A DNA stretch of 39,136 bases from Bacteroidota bacterium (GCA_029781095.1 JAKOXM010000297.1:1-39136), one strand, 5' to 3'; positions 7,781 to 17,447 are shown, counted from the stretch's first letter. Notes: a model not told the origin generated them from the sequence alone. Numbers and translations: made by a program.

Positions 7781-10700
7781 TTAGTCAAATGTATACCGGA
7801 TACCGAATTGAGCGGTCCAAACGTCGAACTGCGTCCGGCTTTTTGTAAAGGTATCCCGGATCAGGACGGATTGACCGTCGATGGTCTGACGCGCCAGCTG
7901 GTAACGCGGTTGTCCGTCGGCAGTAACGCCTCTGTAAATCAACGGGCGGTCGTTTACGATGTTGTTGCCCAAACCGGCTTCGCTGTCGAGCAGGTTGACA
8001 AAGTTCAGGATGTCGGCGCGGAACTGAATGGCGTTGCGCTTCTTGCCGATCTTCAGCGAAAACTCCTGTACAACGGAAAGATCGAAGCGATGCAGCATCG
8101 GGAAGATGGCGCCGTTGCGCTCTGCATACTGGCCGCGACGGGTTTTCAGATAAGCATCCTGGTTGATATAGGCACTATACGCAGCGCGCTGTTCGGCGCC
8201 GGTAAAGAGCGTGTTTCCACCCGAGGTAATGTCATCGAAAAGCATCTGGCCCAGTTCAGCCTCGGTCGGCACATAGATAAGATCATTGTCCACTACACCG
8301 TCGCCGTTCATATCGCCGGCAATACGGTAAGAGAAACGCGAAGTGGTGATACCTGCACCCGGGTTGAAGCCGACAGCCTGGCCGGTATAACCGATAGAAA
8401 TTTGCGTGGCGCCACCAAACGTGCCGCCATATTCGAGGCGATAGCCCAGAATACCGACAAGGCGATCGGGCAGATCCTGGTCGGCAAAAGCGAGCGGAAG
8501 GATGTTGTTGCCTTCAACCGATCTTGCTCCGGTCCAGGAACCGGATGCAATAGAGCCTGCACTCATGATATCCTTGGCTTTGCTGTAAGTGTAGGCGAAC
8601 ATACCATAAAGGCCTGTTTTTACCGGATACTCCAGTTTGAACGTTGCGCCCAGATAGTAGCCCTCATTTGTTGTGGTCATCACCGCAGCACGGGATACGT
8701 CATCGTTGATACGAACGGCGTTATTCAGGTTCGAGCCGGTCAGCCCGGAGCCCGGGAATCGCGGACGAGCGTCGGGACCGGTAAAGCGGCCCGTAGCAGG
8801 CTCCAGGTTGGCGTCAAAATAGCGCACAGCATTGATATTCCTGTTGTAGAGCAGTTCGGCGGAAACCACAAAGCCGAGCGGAAGTTTTTGATCGACAGCC
8901 AGGTTTGTTTTCCATACTTGCGGGAATTTATAGCCCGGATCGGTGCCGGCGATATCAAACGTTGAAGGCAACGTAGGCATGTCCGGGTTGAAAATCGAAG
9001 CATCGGGGGTAAACTTGTATTTTGTCGTGTTCGACGCATCGATAAAGCCGGTCAGGACGCCGTTGTTGCCAATTTGGTTGGACACCCACACATAAGGCGG
9101 GCGGCCGGTGAAAATACCTGCGCCACCGCGTACCTGCGTGGTTTTTTTGCCCGTTACATCCCAGTTGAAACCAATGCGCGGCTCCCAAAGTACCTTGGCA
9201 CCGGGCAATTTGCCGGTGTTGATTTTGTACCCGAGGTTTCCGTTTTCATCAATATAATTCTCGTTCGTGATGGTCGGGTTTTCAAGACCGGTATCTTCAA
9301 ATTTGATCAGGCCTGCACGTATGCCGTAGGTCAGTTTGAAGCGGCTGTTCATCTGGTATTCGTCCTGCAGATAAAAATCGATCTTGTGTACTTTCAACAC
9401 CTGGAGCGGTTTGGCGAACTCCGGCAGTGCCGAATAGCGGTACTGGAAACGGTTGATTTTCACAGGAGAGGTATCGGCCGTTGAATTGGCGGCTGCATAG
9501 AAGTCGTCAAGCGAGTTGAAAACGTACACGCCGTTGTTACCCGGGAAAAACAGGTTGTTCGACTTGTAGTATTCATAGTTGGCGCCGACCGTAAAGGTGT
9601 GGCGTTCGCGGTAGAACGATACGTTGTCCGTGACGTGGAATGTGCCGTAATTCAACTGGTTATCCGGCGTAAAAGGATCAAATCCGACAGCGATGTAGGT
9701 GCTGTTGTCCTTCATGATATCGACGGTCGGAAAGAAAGCGCCCTTGTACTTCCGGTTTTCGTTCTGCTTGTCATAACCAACCAGGAAGGTGTTGTGCAAC
9801 TGATCGGAGAGCGTGGTATTCAACTCCATAACAGCAGAACGCGTATTATCCAGAATGATGTACCCCGAATTTTGATACGACATGGAGTTCGGGTTCGTAC
9901 GACGTGTACCGCGCCCGAGCGAGGAGCTGTTACTGATCAGCTGATCCGACTCCGAGTTGTGGTGCGTGTACCGCAGTGTAAGTTTGTTTTTCTCGTTGAG
10001 GTTCCAATCGAGGCGGACGAGAAACTTGTCGCTTTTTGTCTCGTTGTTGTAATTCTCGAAAGGACCGGTTTCATAGCCGTATTTGGTACGCATGAAATCG
10101 CTCAAATCCACGAGGTCCTGATACGCGACGCGGGTAACGTTGCTGCCACCGTCGTCGAGCGGGCTTCCGCTGGACACCCAGGTTGTAGCCGGAGCGGTAT
10201 TGCGCACCATTTCACCGTTGGCAAAGAAAAACAGCTTGTTTTTGATGATCGGACCGCCAAGACGGGCCCCGATCACTTTCTCATTAAATTCGCCGATGTT
10301 GATCTTGTCTTTTTTCCCGTCGCCGTTCAGGTCTTTGAATTCAACCCGGTTAAACAACCCGGTGGTGTCGTTCTTGCGATAGGTTGCGTAGACTGATCCG
10401 GTAAATTCATTCGTGCCCGAACGCGTTACCGCGTTGATGCCGGAGCCTACGAACCCTGTTTGACGGACATCGTATGGGGCCACGTTCACCTGCAATTCTT
10501 CAATAGCATCGAGCGAAATTGCCGTGGAACCTGTACGGCCGCCGGCCTGTGCATCGGTACCAAGACCGAAAGAGTTGTTGAACACGGAGCCGTCGATGGT
10601 AAAGTTGTTGAGACGGCTGTCCTGCGCGCCGAAAGAACTGCCGTTGCCATTGGGATTGTACTTCGTAATGGCATTGATAGAGCGGCTGCCAATGGCAGGA

Positions 10701-11173
10701 AGGCTGGTGATCTGTGTGTTATTAAACGTAGTGGCAGCGCCGGTGCGATCGGAACTGAAGATATCCGAGCGGCTCGCCGTGACGGTCACTTCGCTGAGTG
10801 CAGTGCCGGATTCGCGCAACTGAAAATCCACGTTCGCCGCGGTTCCCAGGCTTGTAAAGATAGCATCGCGTACTTCCTGCTCAAAACCGGTATACGTCAC
10901 TGATATCGAGAATGGTCCGCCCACGCGAACTGCCGGGAGCGTATAGCGTCCCAAAGCATTGGTGGCTGTACCGTAACGGGTTCCGGAAGGCACGTGCGTT
11001 GCTACAACAGTGGCGCCAACCAGCCCTTCACCATTGCTGTCAGTTACCAGACCAGTTATGGTAGAGGTAGTTACCTGGGCAAAGGCAGAAAGCCCGAAAA
11101 GCAGGAATGCTGCGAGCAATAGTCCTTTGCCAGCCCTCATTACCTGGAGGTTAGGGAAAGTAAAATGATTCAT
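7781..11173 (-). CDS. TonB-dependent receptor with carboxypeptidase-regulatory-like domain (Oar-like)
   Basis: This 1130-residue outer membrane protein begins with a signal peptide (hydrophobic stretch ending SAFAQ, residues ~13-33). A carboxypeptidase-regulatory-like beta-sandwich follows (ITGLVTDSNGEGLVGATV..., residues ~38-120), then a plug domain with SLPAIGSRS and NNFTIDGS. A long beta-barrel ends in FGIRYTFD with a terminal-strand aromatic pattern. The order matches Oar-like receptors in Bacteroidota and Myxococcus, whose ligands are often proteins or unknown. No SusD partner is adjacent, so glycan uptake is unlikely. A TAATTTCG promoter-like box lies at 11216-11223 on the minus strand. 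Long plus-strand ORFs over this gene are shadows. Confidence 0.92.
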   Translation of the reverse strand: MNHFTFPNLQVMRAGKGLLLAAFLLFGLSAFAQVTTSTITGLVTDSNGEGLVGATVVATHVPSGTRYGTATNALGRYTLPAVRVGGPFSISVTYTGFEQEVRDAIFTSLGTAANVDFQLRESGTALSEVTVTASRSDIFSSDRTGAATTFNNTQITSLPAIGSRSINAITKYNPNGNGSSFGAQDSRLNNFTIDGSVFNNSFGLGTDAQAGGRTGSTAISLDAIEELQVNVAPYDVRQTGFVGSGINAVTRSGTNEFTGSVYATYRKNDTTGLFNRVEFKDLNGDGKKDKINIGEFNEKVIGARLGGPIIKNKLFFFANGEMVRNTAPATTWVSSGSPLDDGGSNVTRVAYQDLVDLSDFMRTKYGYETGPFENYNNETKSDKFLVRLDWNLNEKNKLTLRYTHHNSESDQLISNSSSLGRGTRRTNPNSMSYQNSGYIILDNTRSAVMELNTTLSDQLHNTFLVGYDKQNENRKYKGAFFPTVDIMKDNSTYIAVGFDPFTPDNQLNYGTFHVTDNVSFYRERHTFTVGANYEYYKSNNLFFPGNNGVYVFNSLDDFYAAANSTADTSPVKINRFQYRYSALPEFAKPLQVLKVHKIDFYLQDEYQMNSRFKLTYGIRAGLIKFEDTGLENPTITNENYIDENGNLGYKINTGKLPGAKVLWEPRIGFNWDVTGKKTTQVRGGAGIFTGRPPYVWVSNQIGNNGVLTGFIDASNTTKYKFTPDASIFNPDMPTLPSTFDIAGTDPGYKFPQVWKTNLAVDQKLPLGFVVSAELLYNRNINAVRYFDANLEPATGRFTGPDARPRFPGSGLTGSNLNNAVRINDDVSRAAVMTTTNEGYYLGATFKLEYPVKTGLYGMFAYTYSKAKDIMSAGSIASGSWTGARSVEGNNILPLAFADQDLPDRLVGILGYRLEYGGTFGGATQISIGYTGQAVGFNPGAGITTSRFSYRIAGDMNGDGVVDNDLIYVPTEAELGQMLFDDITSGGNTLFTGAEQRAAYSAYINQDAYLKTRRGQYAERNGAIFPMLHRFDLSVVQEFSLKIGKKRNAIQFRADILNFVNLLDSEAGLGNNIVNDRPLIYRGVTADGQPRYQLARQTIDGQSVLIRDTFTKSRTQFDVWTAQFGIRYTFD

Positions 11174-11472
11174 ACAGAAAAAACGGATTTAGTGAAAAGA
11201 GGAGAAATTCGATGGCGAAATTACGCACACGTTGTTAACTTCCCGTTAAGTTTATTACTTTTTCGGCAAAGGATTTTTGACAATATGCTGCTGGAATAGC
11301 AGCCTTGTTCCATTTTGCAGAATATTATTTTGAAAAACGGCAATGTTTTGACTATTTTGCAAAAAGACATTCTATTCTTGCCGAAGAACACGATGCCGTT
11401 CACAAACCCGGACACTTCCCACTTTTAATTAATTTTGAGCCTGCCAATTTCCCAACGATAAAACTTTCTAAC

Positions 11473-13182
11473 ATGAAAAAATCAATCCTTGCACTCCCTT
11501 TCCTGTTCCTCCTTGCATTTGCCGCACACGCACAGATCGTGATTACGGAGATTATGTTCAACCCGCCGCCCAGCGGCACCGACACACTTGAATATATCGA
11601 ATTGTATAATAACTCGGGAGCGACTGTAGATGTGTCCGGATGGCACTTTACACAAGGCGTCACATTCACTTTCCCGGCCGGAACATCGATGGCTTCCCAT
11701 TCCTATGTGATCATAACCGAGAACGTGACGTATTTTTCAGATCGGTTTCCGGGTCTGACAACATTTCTTTGGGATGGAGCACTGACCAATTCCGGAGAAG
11801 ATATTGAACTGACCACTTCAGACAGCAGCCAGGTAATAGATTACATCGACTATACGGGCGCGAATCTGAACCCCCTGATGAATGGAGGCGGCGCCTCGCT
11901 CGTGCTGTGTGACCCGAACAGCGACAACAGTATCCTGTCCAACTGGCAGGCCGCAACCACGCCGACCGGAGTGTTTATCGCCGGTATCCAGATCATAGCT
12001 AACCCCGGCGCCGCTTCCGGGTGCTCGCTGATTGCCACCAATGACAACCAGGCAGTGGCATCCGGGCAGTCGGTCAAAATTCCGGTGCTCGCCAACGATG
12101 TGCTGTCCAGCCCGCTTGCCGGTCCCCTTGTTATCGTCTCTTCGCCCACCCAGGGAAGCGCCACGGTAAATCCGGACAATACCATCACCTACTCTTCCAA
12201 TGCCGGGTTCTGCGGTGTCGATATGTTCAGTTATCAGGTTTGCGATAATGGCGGTTGCGACACGGCAATGGTAAGTATTCAGGTGAAATGCTACGCCTCC
12301 TACCCTATCGGACAGGTTACCTCCTCCAATGCACAGGGCGAGGCCGATTCGCTGGGTGTGGACTGCGAATTGCAAGGCACTGTTTACGGCGTGAATCTCC
12401 GCCCGGTCAACAACAATCAACCTGCATTGCTTTTTACCCTGATTGATGACAATGGTAACGGCATTGCAGTTTCCAGCCTGAGTGGCGATCTGGGTTATAC
12501 GGTGCAGGAAAAAGATAAAGTTACCGTACGCGGTACCATCGGGCAATTCCAGGGGCTTACTGAAATTCAGCCGGACTATATTGTCAAGAATTCGGCAAAT
12601 AACCCGCTCCTTGCTCCCCTGGTTGTAACCCAACTGGGCGAAAATACCGAGTCTAAACTAATCAAAATCAAGAATTTGCATTTTGTCGACCCTGCAGAGT
12701 GGACAACCGGGGTGGGCACCAGCGGCTTCAACGCGCGCGCCGTATCCGACGACCATCCGCTCGACACCATTCTTATTCGGATCGACCGGGATGTGGAAAC
12801 CTACAACGCAGCCGTTCCGGCGGAACCCTTCGACCTGACGGGTATCGGCGGGCAGTTTGACAATACCTCGCCTTACACGGCAGGCTATCAGGTGCTGCCG
12901 CGTTATAACCCCGACATCAGTACGCTTACCGCAACAAAAGAGGCGAATTTCAGTACATTGGTTCAAATCAGCCCGAACCCTGCAAGCGACAGGCTTCTCA
13001 TCCGTACTGAAGCAACTTTCGATCGCATCGATATTTTTTCGGCAGCAGGCGTTCTGGTAAAAACGCTGAAAAAGCCTTCTCTCTTCGAACAAATCCAGGT
13101 AAATGCACTCAATAGCGGCGTTTACTTTGTGCAATTTGAAAAAGATGGCGCTGTCTGGACAACACGGTTTGTAAAACAATAG
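11473..13182 (+). CDS. Lamin-tail-domain secreted protein with T9SS type A sorting signal
   Basis: A signal peptide (MKKSILALPFLFLLAFAAHAQ) is followed by a lamin tail domain (IVITEIMFNPP...LEYIELYN...VDVSGW, residues ~22-140). Next comes an Ig-like/cadherin-like tandem region (NDNQAVASGQSVKIPVLANDVL...FSYQVCDN, residues ~190-275), then a region with OB-fold-like features (VRGTIGQFQGLTEIQPDY). The C-terminus (ISPNPASDRLLI...GVYFVQFEKDG...RFVKQ) is a T9SS type A domain. Such proteins are exported to the surface or medium in Bacteroidota, and lamin-tail modules often accompany secreted nucleases or adhesins, but no catalytic domain is seen here. The ATG at 11473 starts the signal peptide. A TATTCTTG box lies at 11373-11380 with TTTG 22 bases before it. 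Confidence 0.85.
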   Translation: MKKSILALPFLFLLAFAAHAQIVITEIMFNPPPSGTDTLEYIELYNNSGATVDVSGWHFTQGVTFTFPAGTSMASHSYVIITENVTYFSDRFPGLTTFLWDGALTNSGEDIELTTSDSSQVIDYIDYTGANLNPLMNGGGASLVLCDPNSDNSILSNWQAATTPTGVFIAGIQIIANPGAASGCSLIATNDNQAVASGQSVKIPVLANDVLSSPLAGPLVIVSSPTQGSATVNPDNTITYSSNAGFCGVDMFSYQVCDNGGCDTAMVSIQVKCYASYPIGQVTSSNAQGEADSLGVDCELQGTVYGVNLRPVNNNQPALLFTLIDDNGNGIAVSSLSGDLGYTVQEKDKVTVRGTIGQFQGLTEIQPDYIVKNSANNPLLAPLVVTQLGENTESKLIKIKNLHFVDPAEWTTGVGTSGFNARAVSDDHPLDTILIRIDRDVETYNAAVPAEPFDLTGIGGQFDNTSPYTAGYQVLPRYNPDISTLTATKEANFSTLVQISPNPASDRLLIRTEATFDRIDIFSAAGVLVKTLKKPSLFEQIQVNALNSGVYFVQFEKDGAVWTTRFVKQ

Positions 13183-13193
13183 ACTTGCGAATA

Positions 13194-13235
13194 CTGAAAA
13201 AGCCCGTCGCGGACGTTCGCGACGGGCTTTTTCAG
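13194..13235 (+). terminator. Rho-independent terminator
   Basis: An 18-bp perfect stem (CTGAAAAAGCCCGTCGCG and its complement) with a 6-base loop contains a built-in A-tract and T-tract, so it can act in both directions. It lies 12 bases after the lamin-tail gene. Confidence 0.85.
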
Positions 13236-13336
13236 TCACAGGAAAGACAAATGGAGAAATTTGTGTTGTTTTGCGCCCTTTTTTGGCCTGTGAGTTGCAG
13301 TGGAAGCATATACAATTACAAAAACTACCGACCTTG

Positions 13337-14272
13337 ATGAGATTTCTCCTGTGCTTTGCGCTATTAATCCCGGCTTTGTGCTTGCCGTCTGCCCTTTTTT
13401 CCCAGAAAAAAGTACCCCGCCACACCGTCCTGCCATCCGTACTAAAAGAGGTTTCCGGGATGACGCTGACCGAATCAGGCGACCTGTGGATGCTGAATGA
13501 CAGCAAAAATCCGCCCGAATTATTCCGCTACGACCCGCAGGAAGGAAAACTGCTTGAAACCCGCCGCCTGCCTGTAATCAACCACGACTGGGAAGATTTG
13601 ACAGCCGACAACAAAGGCAATCTATATATAGGTGATGTCGGTAATAATCGCAATGCGCGGAAGGACCTCAGGGTTTATATTTACAACCCGAAAACGGAAC
13701 ACCTGGACAGCATTTTGCTTCGATATCCCGATCAAACCGCATTCGCACCCGCCAATGCGCGGGACTGGAATTTCAACTGCGAGGCGATCATTTTTTTCCG
13801 CGACAGCCTGCACCTGTTTTCTAAAAACAATTTCAAGGGAAATTTTTACACCAAACACTACGTCGTGCCCGCCAAACCCGGTGACTACGTAGCCGAACTT
13901 CGGGATAGCATCTGCCTGAAAAACCACGTCGTCACCGGGGCCGCCCTGAGCCGTGACGGCAAGACATTTTCATTGACCGGATATATTATCAGCAAACGGC
14001 TTGGGTTTTTGCCTTACACCAAAGCGAGCGTTTTTTACTTCACCGATTTTAAGGGCAGCGACTTTCTTCATGGCAAAATGACACGTGAGCGCCTGCCGAA
14101 ATTCCTGATAGCCCGGCAATTTGAATCGATTACGCAATGGGATAATGATTGCTGGCTGGTGGCCAACGAAGGCAGGAAACCGCAGTATCAGGCTGTGTGG
14201 CGTATCAATGCCCGTGGCAAAAAACAGGAAAAAAATACGGCAACCTCAGGACTTTCGTTCAAATCGAAATAA
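13337..14272 (+). CDS. Secreted beta-propeller-like protein, unknown function
   Basis: This 311-residue protein begins with a signal peptide (MRFLLCFALLIPALCLPSALFSQ). The body has repeated blade-like units such as LTESGDLWMLNDSKNPPELFRYD and LTADNKGNLYIGDVGNNRN, which resemble a propeller of the NHL/SMP-30 kind. I do not recognise a catalytic motif. The ATG at 13337 is the start of the signal peptide; the track ORF begins 22 codons earlier. No T9SS domain is visible at the C-terminus. Its last 27 bases overlap the end of the convergent flippase gene. Confidence 0.7.
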   Translation: MRFLLCFALLIPALCLPSALFSQKKVPRHTVLPSVLKEVSGMTLTESGDLWMLNDSKNPPELFRYDPQEGKLLETRRLPVINHDWEDLTADNKGNLYIGDVGNNRNARKDLRVYIYNPKTEHLDSILLRYPDQTAFAPANARDWNFNCEAIIFFRDSLHLFSKNNFKGNFYTKHYVVPAKPGDYVAELRDSICLKNHVVTGAALSRDGKTFSLTGYIISKRLGFLPYTKASVFYFTDFKGSDFLHGKMTRERLPKFLIARQFESITQWDNDCWLVANEGRKPQYQAVWRINARGKKQEKNTATSGLSFKSK

Positions 14273-15736
14273 CTGCATCACCTCCAATGCCTCTTTTTGT
14301 AGCGGGCTTTTAAACGCAAACCACCACAAACCCGTAAGAAAGACACTCGTTTTCAGGGCAAATACCGGCCAAAACGCTCCCGGTATTTGTCCTGAAAACC
14401 ATGTCAGTGCGGCCACCGGGAAAAACCACAATAATGTCTTTGCTGCGAAACGAAGGGAGGGGTCGAAACGAACGCCACAACGGCCTGCAAGCCAGCGTAG
14501 CATCAAAATTTCGACCGAAAACTTGGCGGCTACGCGGCTCCATGCGGCCGATTCCGCCGACGCATCCAGCGCTAAAAAGGCGATCAAAAACACATTGAGC
14601 ACCAGCGTCCACCCAAGCATCCAGACCAAAAGCAACTGAGGCTTCCCCATGCCTCTGACCAGTTGGGGAATCGCCACACAGCAACTTCGCACCAGGCCAG
14701 CCAGTCCGAATGCTACCAGAAGCGGCGCGGCCGGAAGCCATGCACGGCCAAATACAATATCAATAATTTCCCGTGAAAACAGGGAAATGCCGGCATAAAC
14801 AGGAAAAAGTACGATAATGGCATCTCTGCCGGCTTTTTGAAAATGCCGTTGTATCTGCGCAACATCGTCGCGCAGGTGCGCAAACAGGGGAAACGCTACC
14901 CTGGCTACAACGTAACCGAGGCGAGCTGTCGGCAGCATCAAAAATGTAAAAGCAAGGTTATAGTAGCCCAATGCTTCGGGGCCAAGCCATTTCCCAACCA
15001 CGAATTTGTCCAGATAATTGGCCATGAAATCCGCCCAGCGGGCCGACAGATCCAGAAGGCCGAATCGCAGGTGCGGCCCGACTGTTCGCAAGTGTCCGGG
15101 GCGAAACCCGCTCAGGGAAAACAGTCTTCCCGAAACAGCGGTCAGTCCTGCGGTGGTCACAAGATTCCGGGCCAGAAATCCGGCGCCCATTGCCATGGGC
15201 CCCTGGCCGTTCCATGCCAAAACAGATACGGTTACAGAAGAAATGATCCAGGAAGATATCTCGACTTTTGCCACGTCATTGAATCGCATGGCACGGGTAA
15301 GCAACCCGGCATTCAGGGCGCCCAATGGCGTAATGAGCAGTGATATGCTCATCAGCGTCAGTAATGTAGCCAGGGCAGGCCGTTCGTACCAGGTAGCGAT
15401 TGCGTTGCCCGCAGCATAAATCCCCAGGAATATCAGGAACCCCAACGCAAAATTGATCCAGACCAGGGCAGCCATCTGCTCGGGGCTTGTTTCGCGGGCA
15501 TACACAACAGACTGGCTCACACCCGCCTCCGCAATAGGCGCCAAAAATCCGATCATAGCCGCTGCCAGCGCATAATCACCCATATCAGCCGGTGAAGCGA
15601 ATCGGGCGAACACAACCATTTGAAATAACTGGAAAAATGCGGAAGCTGCCGAACCGGCGAGGGACCATCTTATACCTTCGCCATAGGCCTTCTCCGGGGC
15701 GTCGAAAATTGCAGGGCTGTTTTTACGGCGAAACAT
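14246..15736 (-). CDS. Polysaccharide flippase (Wzx-like, MOP superfamily)
   Basis: This 496-residue inner-membrane protein has 12-14 hydrophobic segments and starts after a short positive tail with GEGIRWSLAGSAASAFFQLFQMVVFARFASPADMGDYALA. That opening is typical of MOP-superfamily flippases that move lipid-linked sugar repeats across the membrane. Further support comes from YYNLAFTFLMLPTARLGYVVARVAFPLFA in the middle. It stands alone rather than in a capsule cluster, although a GT9 glycosyltransferase gene lies upstream on the same strand. Between them is a leader with a strong terminator hairpin 28 bases before the start codon, so its transcription may be attenuated. Confidence 0.87.
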   Translation of the reverse strand: MFRRKNSPAIFDAPEKAYGEGIRWSLAGSAASAFFQLFQMVVFARFASPADMGDYALAAAMIGFLAPIAEAGVSQSVVYARETSPEQMAALVWINFALGFLIFLGIYAAGNAIATWYERPALATLLTLMSISLLITPLGALNAGLLTRAMRFNDVAKVEISSWIISSVTVSVLAWNGQGPMAMGAGFLARNLVTTAGLTAVSGRLFSLSGFRPGHLRTVGPHLRFGLLDLSARWADFMANYLDKFVVGKWLGPEALGYYNLAFTFLMLPTARLGYVVARVAFPLFAHLRDDVAQIQRHFQKAGRDAIIVLFPVYAGISLFSREIIDIVFGRAWLPAAPLLVAFGLAGLVRSCCVAIPQLVRGMGKPQLLLVWMLGWTLVLNVFLIAFLALDASAESAAWSRVAAKFSVEILMLRWLAGRCGVRFDPSLRFAAKTLLWFFPVAALTWFSGQIPGAFWPVFALKTSVFLTGLWWFAFKSPLQKEALEVMQLFRFERKS

Positions 15737-15763
15737 TTGAAGGCAAGAAGCGGAAGAGGAAAT

Positions 15764-15815
15764 AAATATAAAAAAACAGCCCTCCGCCCTTTCTCATTTG
15801 AAAGGACCGGAGGGC
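15764..15815 (-). terminator. Terminator or attenuator hairpin upstream of the flippase
   Basis: Read on the minus strand, GCCCTCCG...CGGAGGGC encloses a second stem (CCTTTC/GAAAGG) and is followed by TGTTTTTTTATATTT. It ends 28 bases before the flippase ATG. Confidence 0.75.
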
Positions 15816-15918
15816 CCCCGCCTTCGGTTTTCTTTGCTCATGCGAGCCTTGTTTCTTTCGGGTATCAACTGTGAGGAAAATACCCTGGTTTTATGTGGGC
15901 CATACTAGTGTTTTCTCG
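15764..15918 (-). ncRNA. Candidate small RNA or structured leader
   Basis: On the minus strand a TTTTG-N19-TACCTTCA promoter-like pair (forward 15924-15955) would start a transcript of about 150 nt ending at the terminator at 15764-15815. Downstream of the predicted start lie a 6-bp stem (GGGTAT...ATACCC) and GCTCGCATGAGC. A further 7-bp repeat (CATACTA/TAGTATG) begins just upstream of the predicted start. Two very short reading frames occur inside it: 12 residues (15865-15903) and 15 residues (15794-15841), the latter ending within the terminator stem. I do not recognise a known RNA family. It could be a free sRNA or an attenuating leader for the flippase. Confidence 0.4.
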
Positions 15919-15923
15919 TAGTA

Positions 15924-15955
15924 TGAAGGTAGGATTATCAAAAATATGGTCAAAA
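15924..15955 (-). promoter_or_regulatory. Bacteroidota-type promoter for the candidate RNA upstream of the flippase
   Basis: TTTTG (15951-15955) and TACCTTCA (15924-15931) on the minus strand are separated by 19 bases. This matches the -33 TTTG / -7 TAnnTTTG arrangement with one -7 mismatch. Confidence 0.5.
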
Positions 15956-16371
15956 GTGCTTTGTCTTTCAAAGTGCCTTTTTTGCAGCAATTCCCTTTTA
16001 AATTACCTGCTTAAAAAGCAAAGCCGGAAACCCGGAAAATTGTATTGTGTATCGGTCTTCGTGATGGGTCGCTCTTCAATGAATGTCAGGTGAGCAACTA
16101 ATTGTGATGCAAATATGAACGAATTTTTTTATTCAGCGATATATGCCCCCTTCCAAACAGGCCAAAATGGCGTTTTTTGGGTTTTCATCTTTGTAAATTG
16201 TTTTATACTTTTTTGAAAATATTGTAAAACAGTCCTCATACATTTAAAGGAAAGATGATATTATATGTCTGAAAATGCGAACTCTGGAAAAATTTACTTT
16301 TTGTAATTTTTTTTTAAAAAACTACCGCTTAACCCGAAAAAACAACCGTTCCCTCAAAAAACAGCACATTT
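15956..16371. other. Gene-free AT-rich gap between GT9 gene and candidate RNA
   Basis: No convincing coding sequence is seen. The 66-residue track ORF at 15893-16093 lacks any recognisable feature. The stretch 16120-16320 is AT-rich with several T and A runs. A CATATTTG box on the minus strand (forward 16111-16118) is a possible second, weaker promoter for the downstream RNA/flippase unit. Confidence 0.4.
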
Positions 16372-17361
16372 TCAAACCGGAAAATCGCTGACTCGAATGC
16401 TTTCGGCACAGGCGAAATGACCTTTCGGGCATGCCTTGAAGCCGTGCAATCCGCACGGACGGCAAGCGAGATGTTCCTTTGATTCCACAATATGGCTTCG
16501 ACGGGACAAGGGCGTAAATCCAAACGAGGTGACGGTCGAGCAAAAAACGGCAGTTACCGGCGCGTCGACTGCCGAAGCGATATGAACGGGCGCCGAATCG
16601 TTGGCGTAATTCATGGCTGCGCCTTTCATCAGGGCAGCCGATTCCAGGAATGAAAGCCGGCCCGCTGCATTGCGCACTTCGGGATGCGAGGCCGCAACCC
16701 GCATGGCTTCGCAAGGCTGAACGTCTTCATTGCCACCCAGCAGGAATATCCGGTATCCCCTTGGCAGCAAGATCCGGATCAGTTCCAGCCATTTATGAGC
16801 GGGAAACTGCTTGGTGAACCAAACCGACGTGGGAGCGATGCATACGTACGGCTGCCCGCCGGCAAATTCGGCAGCCCTGTCGAAATCCGCCGTTGATGGA
16901 TAAAGGCGCGGCTTTTCGGAACTGTTGTCTGTCAGATGTGTGATCAGGGACAGGTTTCTATCCACTTCATGCAAGGGGCTGGCAGAACTGCCGTATCGAT
17001 GCGCTACCCGGCGGGAATACAGGAAAGAAAAAGGGTTTTTATCAAAACCAACCGTGTTGCGAGCCCCGGAAAACACGGTAAGAAGACCTGAAGCGGCAAA
17101 GCGCTGGCAGTTGATAACCCAATCGTACTGCTCTGTGCGTATCTGGCGGGACAGGGAAATAAGGCCGGCGTATTTGTGCTCCTTTTTGTTCCAGATCAAT
17201 ACCTTTCGGATGTGCGGATGGCCTGAAAGCAGTTTTTCATTGCCTTTTCGAACGAGTACATCAATGGATGAATCCGGGAAAAACCGGTTTATTTTTTCCA
17301 CAAGCGGGGTAGCCAGCACAACGTCGCCGATAAAGGCCGTTTGGATAACAAGAAAGTTCAT
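16372..17361 (-). CDS. Glycosyltransferase family 9 (heptosyltransferase-like)
   Basis: This 329-residue protein resembles WaaC/WaaF ADP-heptose:LPS heptosyltransferases. The start FLVIQTAFIGDVVLATPLVEKI is the GT9 N-terminal signature. The second Rossmann domain has IAPTSVWFTKQFPAHKWLELI, then FLLGGNEDV, and NDSAPVHIASAVDAPVTAVF for nucleotide-sugar binding. The cysteine-rich end (CRPCGLHGFKACPKGHFAC) is common in this group. It likely adds a sugar to LPS core or another envelope glycan. The ATG at 17361 is used; the track starts one codon earlier at TTG. Confidence 0.9.
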   Translation of the reverse strand: MNFLVIQTAFIGDVVLATPLVEKINRFFPDSSIDVLVRKGNEKLLSGHPHIRKVLIWNKKEHKYAGLISLSRQIRTEQYDWVINCQRFAASGLLTVFSGARNTVGFDKNPFSFLYSRRVAHRYGSSASPLHEVDRNLSLITHLTDNSSEKPRLYPSTADFDRAAEFAGGQPYVCIAPTSVWFTKQFPAHKWLELIRILLPRGYRIFLLGGNEDVQPCEAMRVAASHPEVRNAAGRLSFLESAALMKGAAMNYANDSAPVHIASAVDAPVTAVFCSTVTSFGFTPLSRRSHIVESKEHLACRPCGLHGFKACPKGHFACAESIRVSDFPV

Positions 17362-17393
17362 CAAAAAAAATTTAGGGCCGGAGTAAAAAAGGT

Positions 17394-17424
17394 CTTGCGA
17401 AAAAATAAAACGCTCTTACATTTG
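17394..17424 (+). promoter_or_regulatory. Promoter of tRNA-Leu
   Basis: CTTG (17394-17397), a 19-base gap and TACATTTG (17417-17424) fit the Bacteroidota promoter. The expected start is about 17 bases before the mature tRNA 5' end. Confidence 0.6.
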
Positions 17425-17447
17425 CACCCGCTTTTGAAACCAACTTT

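Noticed and set aside
7745-8965. 406-codon plus-strand ORF opposite the TonB receptor gene
   Set aside because: It lies entirely antisense to a clear receptor gene, runs through its terminator, and its protein has no recognisable motif or membrane/signal features. The other long ORFs opposite this gene (for example 9599-10396) are likewise shadows.
15893-16093. 66-codon ORF in the gap before the GT9 gene
   Set aside because: No recognisable protein feature; it runs against predicted minus-strand promoter and hairpin elements.
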